DNA of 60,030 nt, from the NCBI GenBank assembly GCA_000585075.1, contig JEMY01000026.1, forward strand, positions 110,616-170,645. The letters are read 5' to 3'. The stretch comes from Candidatus Accumulibacter regalis. GTDB lineage: Bacteria > Pseudomonadota > Gammaproteobacteria > Burkholderiales > Rhodocyclaceae. Made by a program: the position numbers and the translations under genes. The notes under the pieces are model-generated. The model worked only from the letters and a program-made list of their open reading frames with translations, was not told where the DNA came from and did not search any database. Shown piece by piece: positions 1 through 10,119 of this stretch; within the stretch, counting starts at the first letter, position 1, and each line of letters starts with the position of its first letter.

Positions 1-130
1 CGACGGCGTCGGCGATGTCGCGCGTGGTGGTGGCGTCGAAGCCCTTTTCGACGAACAGCCGTGCCGCGGCGCGCAGCAACTCGGCGCGGCGATTGGGCTC
101 GAGCCCGGCTTCTGCCTTTCGTCTCGGCAT
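1..130 (-). CDS. TetR-family transcriptional regulator, N-terminal part (cut by window edge)
   Basis: Reading leftwards from an ATG at 130 gives MPRRKAEAGLEPNRRAELL and then a helix ending in ARLFVEKGFDATTTRDIADA. This is the classic opening of a TetR helix-turn-helix: an amphipathic first helix, the GF.ATT turn and the recognition helix start. The gene leaves the window after about 43 codons, so the ligand-binding domain is not visible. It lies about 60 bp downstream of fadH on the same strand, so the two are probably co-transcribed. TetR regulators next to beta-oxidation genes usually sense acyl-CoAs, and that role is inferred here from position only. The palindrome at 2287-2302 is a plausible operator for it. 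Confidence 0.85.
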   Translation of the reverse strand, partial: MPRRKAEAGLEPNRRAELLRAAARLFVEKGFDATTTRDIADAV

Positions 131-190
131 CGGCTCAAGCCGGACCGAGGGCGTACGGCGCGCGCGGCGTGGCGCGCAGGCGGGTGATCG

Positions 191-2440
<2,250 letters not shown>

Positions 2441-2466
2441 CTAAGTCTGGCTGCGTACTCTTTGCA

Positions 2467-2486
2467 TCACGCAACTTTCTGCGTGA
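2467..2486. repeat. Inverted repeat TCACGCA-N6-TGCGTGA before the PepSY gene
   Basis: A perfect 7+7 bp inverted repeat ends 6 bp before the AAAGGAG ribosome-binding site of the PepSY gene. It could be an operator or a small leader hairpin. The 257-bp gap it sits in (2249-2505) also holds the fadH operator candidate and a direct repeat CAGTACCCG at 2357 and 2432. I see nothing else there. Confidence 0.4.
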
Positions 2487-2505
2487 ATACAAAAGGAGTA
2501 CGAAC

Positions 2506-2850
2506 ATGAACAAGACCACCAAACTTGCGGTCCTCGCCACGGCAATCGCCACCCTTGGCGGCGCCGCTTACGCCGCGAAATCCAGTGAAAACGACGCCTT
2601 GGCGATCAACCAGGCAAAAATCCCCATCGCTCAGGCAATCAGCATCGCCGAGAAACAGCACAACGGCAAGGCGAGCCAGGCCGAATTCGAGCACACCAAA
2701 CAGGGCGCGATCTACGAAGTCGAGGTCGTCGCCGGAGCCAAGGTCTTCGACGTCAAGGTCGATGCGGACAAGGGCACAATCCTGTCGTCAGCCGAGGACA
2801 AGGCTGACCGCCACGAGGGCCGCGACGACGATCACGACGAAAAGGATTGA
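2506..2850 (+). CDS. Periplasmic PepSY-domain protein
   Basis: A 114-residue secreted protein. Residues 1-23 form a signal peptide ending AAYA-AKS. Residues about 35-95 form one PepSY domain: a helix (ISIAEKQHNGKASQAEFE) and then the strand pair IYEVEVVAGAKVFDVKVDA. The tail is strongly acidic and His/Asp-rich (HEGRDDDHDEKD), which could bind metal. A strong ribosome-binding site (AAAGGAG) lies 7 bp before the ATG. PepSY proteins often modulate a periplasmic partner such as a protease or sensor. The downstream two-component system makes a sensory accessory role possible, but that is inference from position. Confidence 0.85.
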   Translation: MNKTTKLAVLATAIATLGGAAYAAKSSENDALAINQAKIPIAQAISIAEKQHNGKASQAEFEHTKQGAIYEVEVVAGAKVFDVKVDADKGTILSSAEDKADRHEGRDDDHDEKD

Positions 2851-3101
2851 TCGCCCTGATTTCTGCCGCGCCCGCACCTGCAGGTACGGTGGCGGCGTTC
2901 AGCACCTGGCCGTGCCGGCGCGAAGCGCACTGGCTGGTAAAGCCGGTTCTTCCGTGGACGGTGATGGCTTGCCGACGCCTTTTCGGCCCACTGATTCGCC
3001 GTCGCTGGGTGGCCGAATGAAGACCCCCCCTATGCCACGGCCAAGACTGCGCGGCCAAACTCCGGCTGTACCTTTTCTACCACTGCCTGCGGGAGGACAT
3101 C

Positions 3102-3878
3102 ATGAATACCCTGTCACGTGACGATACACAGCGCATGCTCAACAAGGTTCCGGAAGTCACGCTCTTCTTCTGGATCATCAAGATCATGGCCACCACGGTC
3201 GGCGAAACAGCCGCTGACTTTCTCAATGTGAATCTCGATTTTGGCCTCACCGGGACCTCACTGGTCATGGGCGGACTGTTACTTGTGGCGCTGTTGGCGC
3301 AGATCAAAGTAAAACGGTACATTCCCTGGATCTACTGGCTTGCCGTCGTACTGATCAGTGTTTTCGGTACTCTCGTCACCGACAACCTGGTCGATAATTT
3401 CGGCGTCTCCCTGCAGACCACCACCGCCATCTTCAGCATCGCCCTGTTGGCCACCTTCGGGCTCTGGTACGCGAGCGAAAGAACGCTCTCGATCCACACC
3501 ATTTTCACGACCCGGCGCGAATTGTTCTATTGGGCCGCCATCCTGTTCACCTTCGCGCTGGGCACCGCCGCCGGTGATCTTGCCGCGGAAGGCCTGCAAC
3601 TGGGTTACGCCTACTCGGGTCTGATGTTTGGCGCAATGATTGGCGCGGTGACCATCGCCTATTACCTATTCAACCTGAACGCGGTGCTGGCGTTCTGGAT
3701 CGCCTATGTGCTGACCCGTCCGTTCGGCGCCTCCTGCGGCGACCTGCTCTCACAACCGGTCGCCAACGGCGGACTCGGCCTGGGAACCGTGGTCACCAGT
3801 GCCATTTTCCTGCTGACGATCCTGGGCCTGGTTGCCTACCTGACGGCGACTGATCGTCGTCTGGCCGAGCAGATCTGA
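3102..3878 (+). CDS. COG4705-type integral membrane protein of unknown function
   Basis: A 258-residue polytopic membrane protein with about 7-8 hydrophobic segments. It opens with KVPEVTLFFWIIKIMATTVG and ETAADFL, a signature of the COG4705 family. A second, diverged copy of the unit appears near residues 135-155 (RRELFYWAAILFTFALGTAAGD), so the protein looks like an internal duplication. GET/GTAxxD occurs in both halves. The ribosome-binding site GGGAGG lies 6 bp before the ATG. The gene sits about 100 bp upstream of the two-component genes on the same strand. I know of no firm biochemical function for the family; conserved charged residues inside membrane helices would suit transport. The gap before it (2851-3101) shows nothing recognisable. 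Confidence 0.8.
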   Translation: MNTLSRDDTQRMLNKVPEVTLFFWIIKIMATTVGETAADFLNVNLDFGLTGTSLVMGGLLLVALLAQIKVKRYIPWIYWLAVVLISVFGTLVTDNLVDNFGVSLQTTTAIFSIALLATFGLWYASERTLSIHTIFTTRRELFYWAAILFTFALGTAAGDLAAEGLQLGYAYSGLMFGAMIGAVTIAYYLFNLNAVLAFWIAYVLTRPFGASCGDLLSQPVANGGLGLGTVVTSAIFLLTILGLVAYLTATDRRLAEQI

Positions 3879-3976
3879 TCAACACGCACGACAGTCGCCG
3901 CGATGCTGGCCATCTGGCATGATGGCCATTGCCCGGCGACCGAGCGCGCGCTGAAGTATTTCACGGAGGGGGTTCG

Positions 3977-4639
3977 ATGCGAGTCCTGCTTGTTGAAGAC
4001 GATCGGATGATCGGCGAAGCCGTGCAAGCGGCGTTGCTGGACGCTGCCTATGCCGTCGATTGGGTGCGCGACGGACAGATGGCCATTGACGCCTGCGAAA
4101 TCCATCACTACGACATCGTACTGCTCGATCTTGGGCTGCCGAAGAAGGATGGCCTGCAGGTGTTGCACATCGTTCGCGCTCGCAACGATGCGGTGCCGGT
4201 GCTCGTCATCACGGCGCGCGACGCTGTTGAGAGCCGTATTCAGGGCCTCGATCTCGGTGCCGACGACTACGTATTGAAGCCTTTCGAAATGGCCGAGTTG
4301 TTGGCGCGCATGCGCGCGGTGGTCCGTCGCAAAGGGGGTGTTGCCGGCCCTCTGCTGTGCAACGGCACGCTATCACTGGATGTGGCGGCAAAAGCGGTGT
4401 CTGTCGACGGCAGGACGGTGCCCTTGTCGGGGCGCGAATTCGCCCTTCTGCACGCCCTGATGATCCGGCCCGGGGCGATCCTGTCGCGAAGCGAATTGGA
4501 GGATCGCATGTATGGCTGGGGAAGCGAGGTGGAAAGCAACGCCGTCGAGTTCATCATCCACTCGCTGCGCAAGAAACTCGGCAACGATGCCATCAAGAAC
4601 GTGCGAGGCCTGGGATGGCTGGTCCCCAAGCACCATTGA
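3977..4639 (+). CDS. OmpR/QseB-type response regulator
   Basis: Cytoplasmic DNA-binding half of a two-component system, 220 residues. The receiver domain has the acidic pair Asp8/Asp9, the phospho-acceptor Asp51 (LLDLGLPKKDG), Thr79 and Lys101 (KPF). The C-terminal winged-helix domain runs from about residue 125, with PLSGREFALLHALM and the recognition region VEFIIHSLRKKLG. Start at ATG 3977 is supported by the ribosome-binding site GGAGGGGG. It overlaps the kinase gene by 25 bp. The receiver resembles the QseB/PmrA/BasR branch, whose members bind tandem direct half-sites spaced 11 bp apart. Two such boxes occur downstream in the window (12095 and 16565). Confidence 0.95.
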   Translation: MRVLLVEDDRMIGEAVQAALLDAAYAVDWVRDGQMAIDACEIHHYDIVLLDLGLPKKDGLQVLHIVRARNDAVPVLVITARDAVESRIQGLDLGADDYVLKPFEMAELLARMRAVVRRKGGVAGPLLCNGTLSLDVAAKAVSVDGRTVPLSGREFALLHALMIRPGAILSRSELEDRMYGWGSEVESNAVEFIIHSLRKKLGNDAIKNVRGLGWLVPKHH

Positions 4640-5994
4640 GGCAATCGCTGGAGTTCAGGCTTTCGGCGTCGGTCAGTGCGCTGTTGCTGGGGGTGGCGAT
4701 GGTCGCTGGGCTGTTCTCGTTCGTCACTGCGTTCGAAGAAGCGAACGAACTGCAGGACGACACGCTGCGGCAGATCGGCGCCCTCATCGACCGCAACCAC
4801 CTTCCGGTTGGCAACGCGGCCACAGGTTTGCCCGACCTTGACTCGGATCCGGAGTCGCGTGTGGTGGTGCAGATGCTGCCCAACGCGGGCGGGGAAGCGG
4901 CGCGCTCGTCAGCAACGCCACTGTTGCTCTCCGCCGATTTGCCAGACGGTCTCCAGACCGTGATCGTTGGGAGTGAATCCTGGCGGCTTTTTGTCACCAC
5001 ACTGGCCGCCGACACACGCTTCGTCGTCGGGCAACAAACGGCGGTGCGCGACGAAATTGCCCGCGACGGCGCTTTACGCAGTTTGATGCCGTTCATCATT
5101 CTCATTCCCATCTTGTTATTGGTCCTGCGCGACGTCATCCGCCGAATGCTGCAACCACTGAACCGCCTCGCCACCGATCTCGACGGAAGGCGCGAACAGG
5201 ATCTCGGTACGCTCAGCGCCACTGGTCTGCCGACGGAAATCCGCCCTTTCGTGGCAGCAATCAACCGCTTGTTCTCGCGAGTCGAGCAGTCAGTCAGTCA
5301 ACAGCGCCGCTTTGTCGCCGACGCCTCACATGAATTGCGCTCACCGCTCACCGCACTGTCGCTACAAGCCGAGCGACTGGCCGACACGGAAATGTCCAGC
5401 GTCGCAGGTGATCGCGTGGCATCGCTGCGGCAGGGGATTCGCCGCGCGCGCCTGTTGCTCGATCAACTGTTGACCTTGACCCGGGTCCAGGAGCCGTCGG
5501 CCATGGCGGCCTCGCCAGTGTCGCTCCAGCAGATCTTTCGCCAGGTACTCGAAGATCTGCATCCGCAGGCTGCGGCAAAATCGATCGACATTGGGGTCAC
5601 CAGCGAACAGGATGCAAACATCCTCCTCGCGGAGACCGATCTGATGACCGTGGTGCGGAATCTCGTGGACAACGCAATCAAGTACACGCCGGCGGGTGGC
5701 CGGATAGACCTTTCGGTCGGCGTCGAAGACGAGGGGGTTGTCGTACAGGTCAGCGACAATGGGCCCGGAATCGCTCCGAGCGAGCGGGCGCTGGTGTTCG
5801 AGCCATTCCACCGCGTGTTGGGAAATGACGAAGCCGGCTCGGGACTCGGACTCGCCATCGTCAAGGCGATCACCGATCGCTGCGCTGCTTCGGTGGCGCT
5901 GGACTACACGGACGTCGCCGAGTCGCGTGGATTGCGCGTGACGGTCACCTTCAGCGGGTCGCGGCGAAATGCCGGCACGATTGCTCAGCGTTAA
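4615..5994 (+). CDS. Sensor histidine kinase, partner of the response regulator
   Basis: A 459-residue inner-membrane kinase. A first membrane helix (about residues 17-38) and a second (about 157-172) enclose a periplasmic sensor of about 115 residues. A HAMP-like linker follows. The HisKA domain has the phospho-acceptor His239 (VADASHELRSPLTAL). The HATPase domain has the N box NLVDNAIKYTP, G1 box VSDNGPGI and G2 box GSGLGLAIVKAI. The start at ATG 4615 overlaps the regulator gene; TTG 4636 in the same frame is an alternative. The periplasmic domain is the QseC/PmrB type of layout. The signal is unknown; neighbours suggest envelope stress, cationic agents or metals. Confidence 0.93.
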   Translation: MAGPQAPLRQSLEFRLSASVSALLLGVAMVAGLFSFVTAFEEANELQDDTLRQIGALIDRNHLPVGNAATGLPDLDSDPESRVVVQMLPNAGGEAARSSATPLLLSADLPDGLQTVIVGSESWRLFVTTLAADTRFVVGQQTAVRDEIARDGALRSLMPFIILIPILLLVLRDVIRRMLQPLNRLATDLDGRREQDLGTLSATGLPTEIRPFVAAINRLFSRVEQSVSQQRRFVADASHELRSPLTALSLQAERLADTEMSSVAGDRVASLRQGIRRARLLLDQLLTLTRVQEPSAMAASPVSLQQIFRQVLEDLHPQAAAKSIDIGVTSEQDANILLAETDLMTVVRNLVDNAIKYTPAGGRIDLSVGVEDEGVVVQVSDNGPGIAPSERALVFEPFHRVLGNDEAGSGLGLAIVKAITDRCAASVALDYTDVAESRGLRVTVTFSGSRRNAGTIAQR

Positions 5995-6054
5995 GCGAGG
6001 CCGAGGTCGGACGGCGTGGCCGGCCATTGCGATCCTGGCCTTGGCGGGAAAGAC

Positions 6055-7248
6055 ATGACCGCCGAACCGTCGTCACGGCGAATTCCGCGCGGCATATGGG
6101 TGCTCGGCTTCGTCAGCATGTTGATGGATATTTCTTCGGAAATGATCCACAGCCTGCTGCCGCTGTTCATGGTCACAAGCCTGGGGGCGAGCGCCTTCGT
6201 GGTCGGCCTGATTGAAGGTTTGGCCGAGGCTACGGCGCTGATCATCAGGATTTTCTCGGGCGCACTGAGCGACTATCTTGGCCAACGCAAGGGCCTGGCA
6301 GTCTTCGGCTACGCGCTTGGGGCGCTGACCAAGCCGCTGTTCGCCGTCGCTTCGTCGACCGGCCTCGTGCTCACAGCCCGCCTGCTCGATCGCGCTGGCA
6401 AGGGCATCCGGGGGGCGCCGCGCGATGCCCTTGTGGCAGATATCGCACCAGCGCATTTGCGCGGCGCGGCGTTCGGCCTGCGTCAGTCGCTCGACACCGT
6501 GGGCGCATTTCTTGGCCCCCTGATCGCGGTGGGCCTGATGTTGATCTGGGCCAACGATTTCCGTGCGGTGTTCTGGGTGGCCATGATTCCGGGGTTGATG
6601 GCGGTCGCACTATTGCTCTTCGGCCTGCGCGAACCTGAACACCAGCAGACGGCGAAGCGCAGCAATCCGATCCGGCGCGAGAACCTGAAACGCCTGGGTG
6701 CCTCGTATTGGTGGGTCGTGAGCATCGGCGCCGTGTTCACCCTGGCTCGTTTCAGCGAGGCCTTCCTCGTTCTGCGTGCGCAGCAAGGCGGCATACCGCT
6801 GGCCCTGGTGCCGTTGCTCATGGTGGCGATGAATGTGGTCTATGCGGCGTCCGCCTACCCGTTTGGCAGGCTCGCCGATCGGGTGAGCCACAAGAAACTG
6901 CTGGCACTTGGCCTGGTCGTCCTGATCGCCGCCGATCTGGTCCTGGCCAGCGGTGTCCACTGGGGTGTCGTGCTTGCCGGCGTCGCCCTCTGGGGCATCC
7001 ACATGGGCATCACTCAAGGCTTGCTGGCGACGATGGTGGCCGACACCGCCCCGGCCGACCTGCGCGGCACTGCGTTCGGGTTCTTCAGTCTGGTGAGCGG
7101 ACTGGCGATGCTGCTGGCCAGTGTGCTGGCGGGGCTGCTGTGGGATCGGTTCGGCGCGTCATTAACTTTCTATTCCGGCGCGATTTTCTCCGCCCTTGCA
7201 CTCCTGGGCCTGGCCTGGCAGCCAGTCATGCGCATGCGCAAGGCTTAG
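6055..7248 (+). CDS. Major facilitator superfamily transporter
   Basis: A 397-residue, 12-helix MFS permease of the drug-exporter type. The loop between helices 2 and 3 carries a motif-A-like stretch (GALSDYLGQRKGLAVFGYA), and the corresponding loop in the second half has GRLADRVSHKKLLALG. The stretch DRAGKGIRGAPRDALVAD is typical of a family of uncharacterised bacterial MFS proteins. I start it at ATG 6055, preceded by GGCGGGAAAG, 60 bp after the kinase gene. It continues the same-strand run into the DedA-PAP2 gene. The substrate cannot be read from the sequence; the neighbourhood suggests export of an envelope-active or toxic compound. Confidence 0.88.
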   Translation: MTAEPSSRRIPRGIWVLGFVSMLMDISSEMIHSLLPLFMVTSLGASAFVVGLIEGLAEATALIIRIFSGALSDYLGQRKGLAVFGYALGALTKPLFAVASSTGLVLTARLLDRAGKGIRGAPRDALVADIAPAHLRGAAFGLRQSLDTVGAFLGPLIAVGLMLIWANDFRAVFWVAMIPGLMAVALLLFGLREPEHQQTAKRSNPIRRENLKRLGASYWWVVSIGAVFTLARFSEAFLVLRAQQGGIPLALVPLLMVAMNVVYAASAYPFGRLADRVSHKKLLALGLVVLIAADLVLASGVHWGVVLAGVALWGIHMGITQGLLATMVADTAPADLRGTAFGFFSLVSGLAMLLASVLAGLLWDRFGASLTFYSGAIFSALALLGLAWQPVMRMRKA

Positions 7249-7257
7249 CGTGCTTCA

Positions 7258-9408
7258 ATGATTGAGAGACTCTTCGCTTCTATCCTGCCGTCCATTGAGC
7301 ACTTCCATCTGCTCGGCTACTGGCTGGCCTTCTTTACCGCCTTGCTCGAAACGGCATTCGTGGTGGGTCTGCTCCTGCCGGGTTCGACTCTCCTGCTCAT
7401 GCTTGGCGCCCTGTCGGCCAGCGGCCATCTCGATTTCGTCGACCTGCTGTGGTTTGCGGTCGCCGGCGCCGTCCTTGGCGACAATTTCAATTACTGGTTG
7501 GGCCAACGCTACGGCAACAGGTGGGTGCGTGACGGCGTGTGGTTCCTGACGCCGGATCATTTCGGTAAGGCACGCAGCTTCTTCGATCGGCATGGCGCAA
7601 AGAGCGTCTTTCTGGCGCGCTTCATCCCGAGCGTCAAGGAAGTCGCACCCTTCGTGGCCGGCACTGTCGGCATGCAGCGCCATACGTTCATGCTCTGGAA
7701 TGTCCTGGGTGCCATCGGCTGGGGCCTGCAGTGGGTCGGTGGCGGCTACCTGTTCGGGCAGTCGCTCAATCTGGCGCAGGCGTGGATGTCACGTGCGGGG
7801 ATGGCGCTGGTCGTTGTCTTGCTGGTCTGGATGCTGCTGTGGCTCTTGCAGCGCTTCGTCGTGCGCCATGGGGGCGCGGTGCTGCAGGTGGCGGTTTCGC
7901 TCGGACGCTCGATCAAGGCTGGCCTGGGTCGTAATCGCTATCTGCGCCGACTGGCGCGCCGCCATCCGGACGGCGTCCGCTTTCTCGCCGAGCGTGTCGA
8001 TCGCGCCCATTTCAAAGGCCTGCCACTGACGCTTCTGATGCTGGCATTCGCCTTTGCCCTGGCCTTGTTCGCGGGCGTTGTCGAGGATGTCGTCACCTCC
8101 GACCCGATCGTTGCGCTCGACCATGCCGCCGCCCAGCTGATCGCCGCGTTTCGCACGCCAGCAGTCGTTTCCCCGGCGCTGTGGATTACCAGCCTCGGCG
8201 AGCCAGCGGTCGTCGGAGCACTACTCGCGGTCGCGTGCCTGGTGCTCTGGCTGGCGAACCTGAACTACGCGATTGCGGCCTTGCTGCTCTCCAGCCTTGG
8301 CGCAAGCGCGTTCAGCGCGCTGGCCAAAATGGCCTTTCGGCGGCCTCGGCCGGTCGAGGCCCTGTTGCTCGAATCGTCCTGGTCGTTCCCGAGCGGGCAC
8401 GCCACCGCAGCCGTTGCGTTCTACGGTTTCCTGGGCTATCTCTTGATCCGTTCGAGCGCCACATGGAAGACGCAGGTCAAGCTATTCTTTGCCACCGGCG
8501 TCCTGGTCGTCCTGATCGGCCTGAGTCGCATCGTGCTCGGCGTGCATTATCTGAGCGATGTCTGGGCGGGCTACCTGATCGGAACCCTTTGGCTGATTGT
8601 CGGCATCAGCCTGAGCGAATTCCTGGCGGCCGGCGGCCGAATCAACTGGCATGCGCCGAGCGAGCCGTGGCGAAGGACAGCGGCTCGCGGCCTGGCCGTT
8701 GTCGCCGCTGTCGGATGCGTCACCTATGCATCTGCCCGCAGGCTGCCGGCGCCTGCGCACCCGACCGCGTTGAGCGTCGACCTCGATCGTCCTGTGGATG
8801 AGCTGTTGCGCAGCGCGACGCTTTCGCGCACGCTCACCCTGCTTGGCCGGCCCGAGCAAGCGCTGAGCTTCGCCATCGTCGAAGCGAACGCCGACGCCTT
8901 GGCGGCCCGCCTGCGCCGGGCGGGATGGCTGGCCGCCGACAAGGCCGATGCGCAGAACATGCTGCGCCTTGCCCGGCAAGGCCTGGATTACGTCACGGCA
9001 CCGCTCGCACCGGCTTTCTGGAACGACCAGATGAACGACCTGGCGTTCGAACGACCGCTTCAAGAGGCCGAGAAAAAAGTGGTGGCGACGGTTCGCATCT
9101 GGACGACGCCCTATCGGGTTGGCCAGGATCGTCTATTCGTCGGGGTGGTGCGCGAGTACGATGGCACCCGCTGGGGCGTGTTGCACACGATTTCTCCTGA
9201 CGTGGATGCGGCGGCTGAAGGCTTCGTCGAGTCGCTCAAGCGCCCGGGACAGCCCGTCGACGCTTGTCGGCGACCGTTGCTCGCGCCGATGATCGGCAGC
9301 TACCTGATGGGCGGCCATTTCTTCACCCGCGGGCAGCTGTGGCTGCTTGACCCGGGCGACCGCGGCGACCTTTCACTGCTGTGTGGCCAGCAAGGGCCAA
9401 GTCAATGA
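7258..9408 (+). CDS. DedA - PAP2 phosphatase - LssY C-terminal domain fusion
   Basis: A 716-residue membrane protein with three parts. Residues about 15-200 are a DedA/VTT domain (GLLLPGSTLLLMLGALSAS, with FLARFIPSVKEVAPFVAG as the DedA signature). Residues about 255-465 are a PAP2 lipid phosphatase with all three catalytic motifs: KMAFRRPRP, SFPSGHATAAVAF and SRIVLGVHYLSDVWAG. Residues about 500-716 match the LssY C-terminal domain (LMGGHFFTRGQLWLLD near the end). DedA proteins are known to flip undecaprenyl phosphate or other lipids, and PAP2 enzymes dephosphorylate undecaprenyl-PP or phosphatidate. The stop overlaps the start of the DgkA-type kinase gene (ATGA), so the two are translationally coupled. 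Confidence 0.92.
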   Translation: MIERLFASILPSIEHFHLLGYWLAFFTALLETAFVVGLLLPGSTLLLMLGALSASGHLDFVDLLWFAVAGAVLGDNFNYWLGQRYGNRWVRDGVWFLTPDHFGKARSFFDRHGAKSVFLARFIPSVKEVAPFVAGTVGMQRHTFMLWNVLGAIGWGLQWVGGGYLFGQSLNLAQAWMSRAGMALVVVLLVWMLLWLLQRFVVRHGGAVLQVAVSLGRSIKAGLGRNRYLRRLARRHPDGVRFLAERVDRAHFKGLPLTLLMLAFAFALALFAGVVEDVVTSDPIVALDHAAAQLIAAFRTPAVVSPALWITSLGEPAVVGALLAVACLVLWLANLNYAIAALLLSSLGASAFSALAKMAFRRPRPVEALLLESSWSFPSGHATAAVAFYGFLGYLLIRSSATWKTQVKLFFATGVLVVLIGLSRIVLGVHYLSDVWAGYLIGTLWLIVGISLSEFLAAGGRINWHAPSEPWRRTAARGLAVVAAVGCVTYASARRLPAPAHPTALSVDLDRPVDELLRSATLSRTLTLLGRPEQALSFAIVEANADALAARLRRAGWLAADKADAQNMLRLARQGLDYVTAPLAPAFWNDQMNDLAFERPLQEAEKKVVATVRIWTTPYRVGQDRLFVGVVREYDGTRWGVLHTISPDVDAAAEGFVESLKRPGQPVDACRRPLLAPMIGSYLMGGHFFTRGQLWLLDPGDRGDLSLLCGQQGPSQ

Positions 9409-9761
9409 AAAACCAGTCCTTCACGAAGAAACTGCGCAATGCTTTCGCCGGCATCGGCTTCGCGTGGACCGAGGAACGAAATTTCCGCGTTCACTTGGCG
9501 CTCGGCCTCGTCACCCTGCTCGCCTTCGCTGTGCTTCAACCCACCGCCCTGTGGTGGGCGCTCATCGTGCTGTGCATCGCGCTCGTTCTCGCCGCGGAGC
9601 TGCTGAACTCGGCCGTAGAGGCGCTCGCCGACCACCTCCATCCCGAATTGCACCCGGTCGTCGGCAAGGTGAAGGACATGCTCGCCGGCATGGTCCTGGT
9701 GATCAGTTTCGCTGCGGCAGTCGTGGCGATGCTCGCCCTCTACGCCACCGTGGCTGCGTGA
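9405..9761 (+). CDS. dgkA: Small integral membrane lipid kinase (DgkA/undecaprenol kinase family)
   Basis: A 118-residue, three-helix membrane kinase with the family signature AAELLNSAVEALAD and a second acidic segment VGKVKDMLAGMVL. N-terminal residues FRVHLALGLVTLLAF form the first membrane segment. The ATG (9405) overlaps the stop of the DedA-PAP2 gene (ATGA), showing tight coupling. Gram-negative DgkA recycles diacylglycerol; the Gram-positive relatives phosphorylate undecaprenol. With a PAP2 phosphatase and a DedA flippase domain encoded directly upstream, either lipid-cycling role is possible. Substrate choice cannot be settled from sequence alone. Confidence 0.9.
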   Translation: MKNQSFTKKLRNAFAGIGFAWTEERNFRVHLALGLVTLLAFAVLQPTALWWALIVLCIALVLAAELLNSAVEALADHLHPELHPVVGKVKDMLAGMVLVISFAAAVVAMLALYATVAA

Positions 9762-9881
9762 TCCCGGTGGTGCGCGTGTGGGTGGGCTGGCCGCGTTCGC
9801 TTCCCGGTGGCGGCTGAAATTCGCCGGGCCCATGCCCGAGCGTCCGTCGTCGCCACCCGCGGCGCTCATGCCCCACCCACC

Positions 9882-10007
9882 GTCATTGCGAGGAGGCGAA
9901 GCCGACGCGGCAATCCAGAGGTTTTGCTCTTCGCGCGGTCGCTGCGGCGGAAGATAGCAAGAGGATGGAACTGGATTGCCGCGTCGGCTGCGCCTCCTCG
10001 CAATGAC
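9882..10007. repeat. Palindromic MITE-like element, copy 1
   Basis: Two 37-bp arms (9882-9918 and 9971-10007) form a near-perfect inverted repeat around a 52-bp centre. The arms start gtcattgcgaggaggcg and end in its complement, so the transcript would fold into a long hairpin. Copy 2 lies at 30647-30773 in the opposite orientation: the reverse complement of this centre aligns with the centre of copy 2, beginning ttccat and ending aacct. Weaker similarity extends outwards to about 9806 and 10120. It fills the gap between dgkA and the ArnT-like gene, whose stop codon abuts the outer edge. Confidence 0.85.
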
Positions 10008-10119
10008 GAGCGGGCTGGCGTGTTGCCGCCTTCCCGACGAGGCTCTCAGCCAGCCCGACCGCCGCGCGCAACCCCCGTGCTGGCCGGGATGTCTATGTTC
10101 CACTCTGCGTGCAACGCTA

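Noticed and set aside
4357-4614. Extension of the kinase frame upstream into the regulator gene
   Set aside because: The extra 86 codons are out-of-frame regulator sequence without protein features; the kinase starts at the ATG at 4615 or TTG at 4636.
9882-10007. Palindromic element read as a CRISPR unit or a structured RNA gene
   Set aside because: Only two copies 21 kb apart, no spacers; a homologous centre in inverted orientation fits a MITE-like repeat better.
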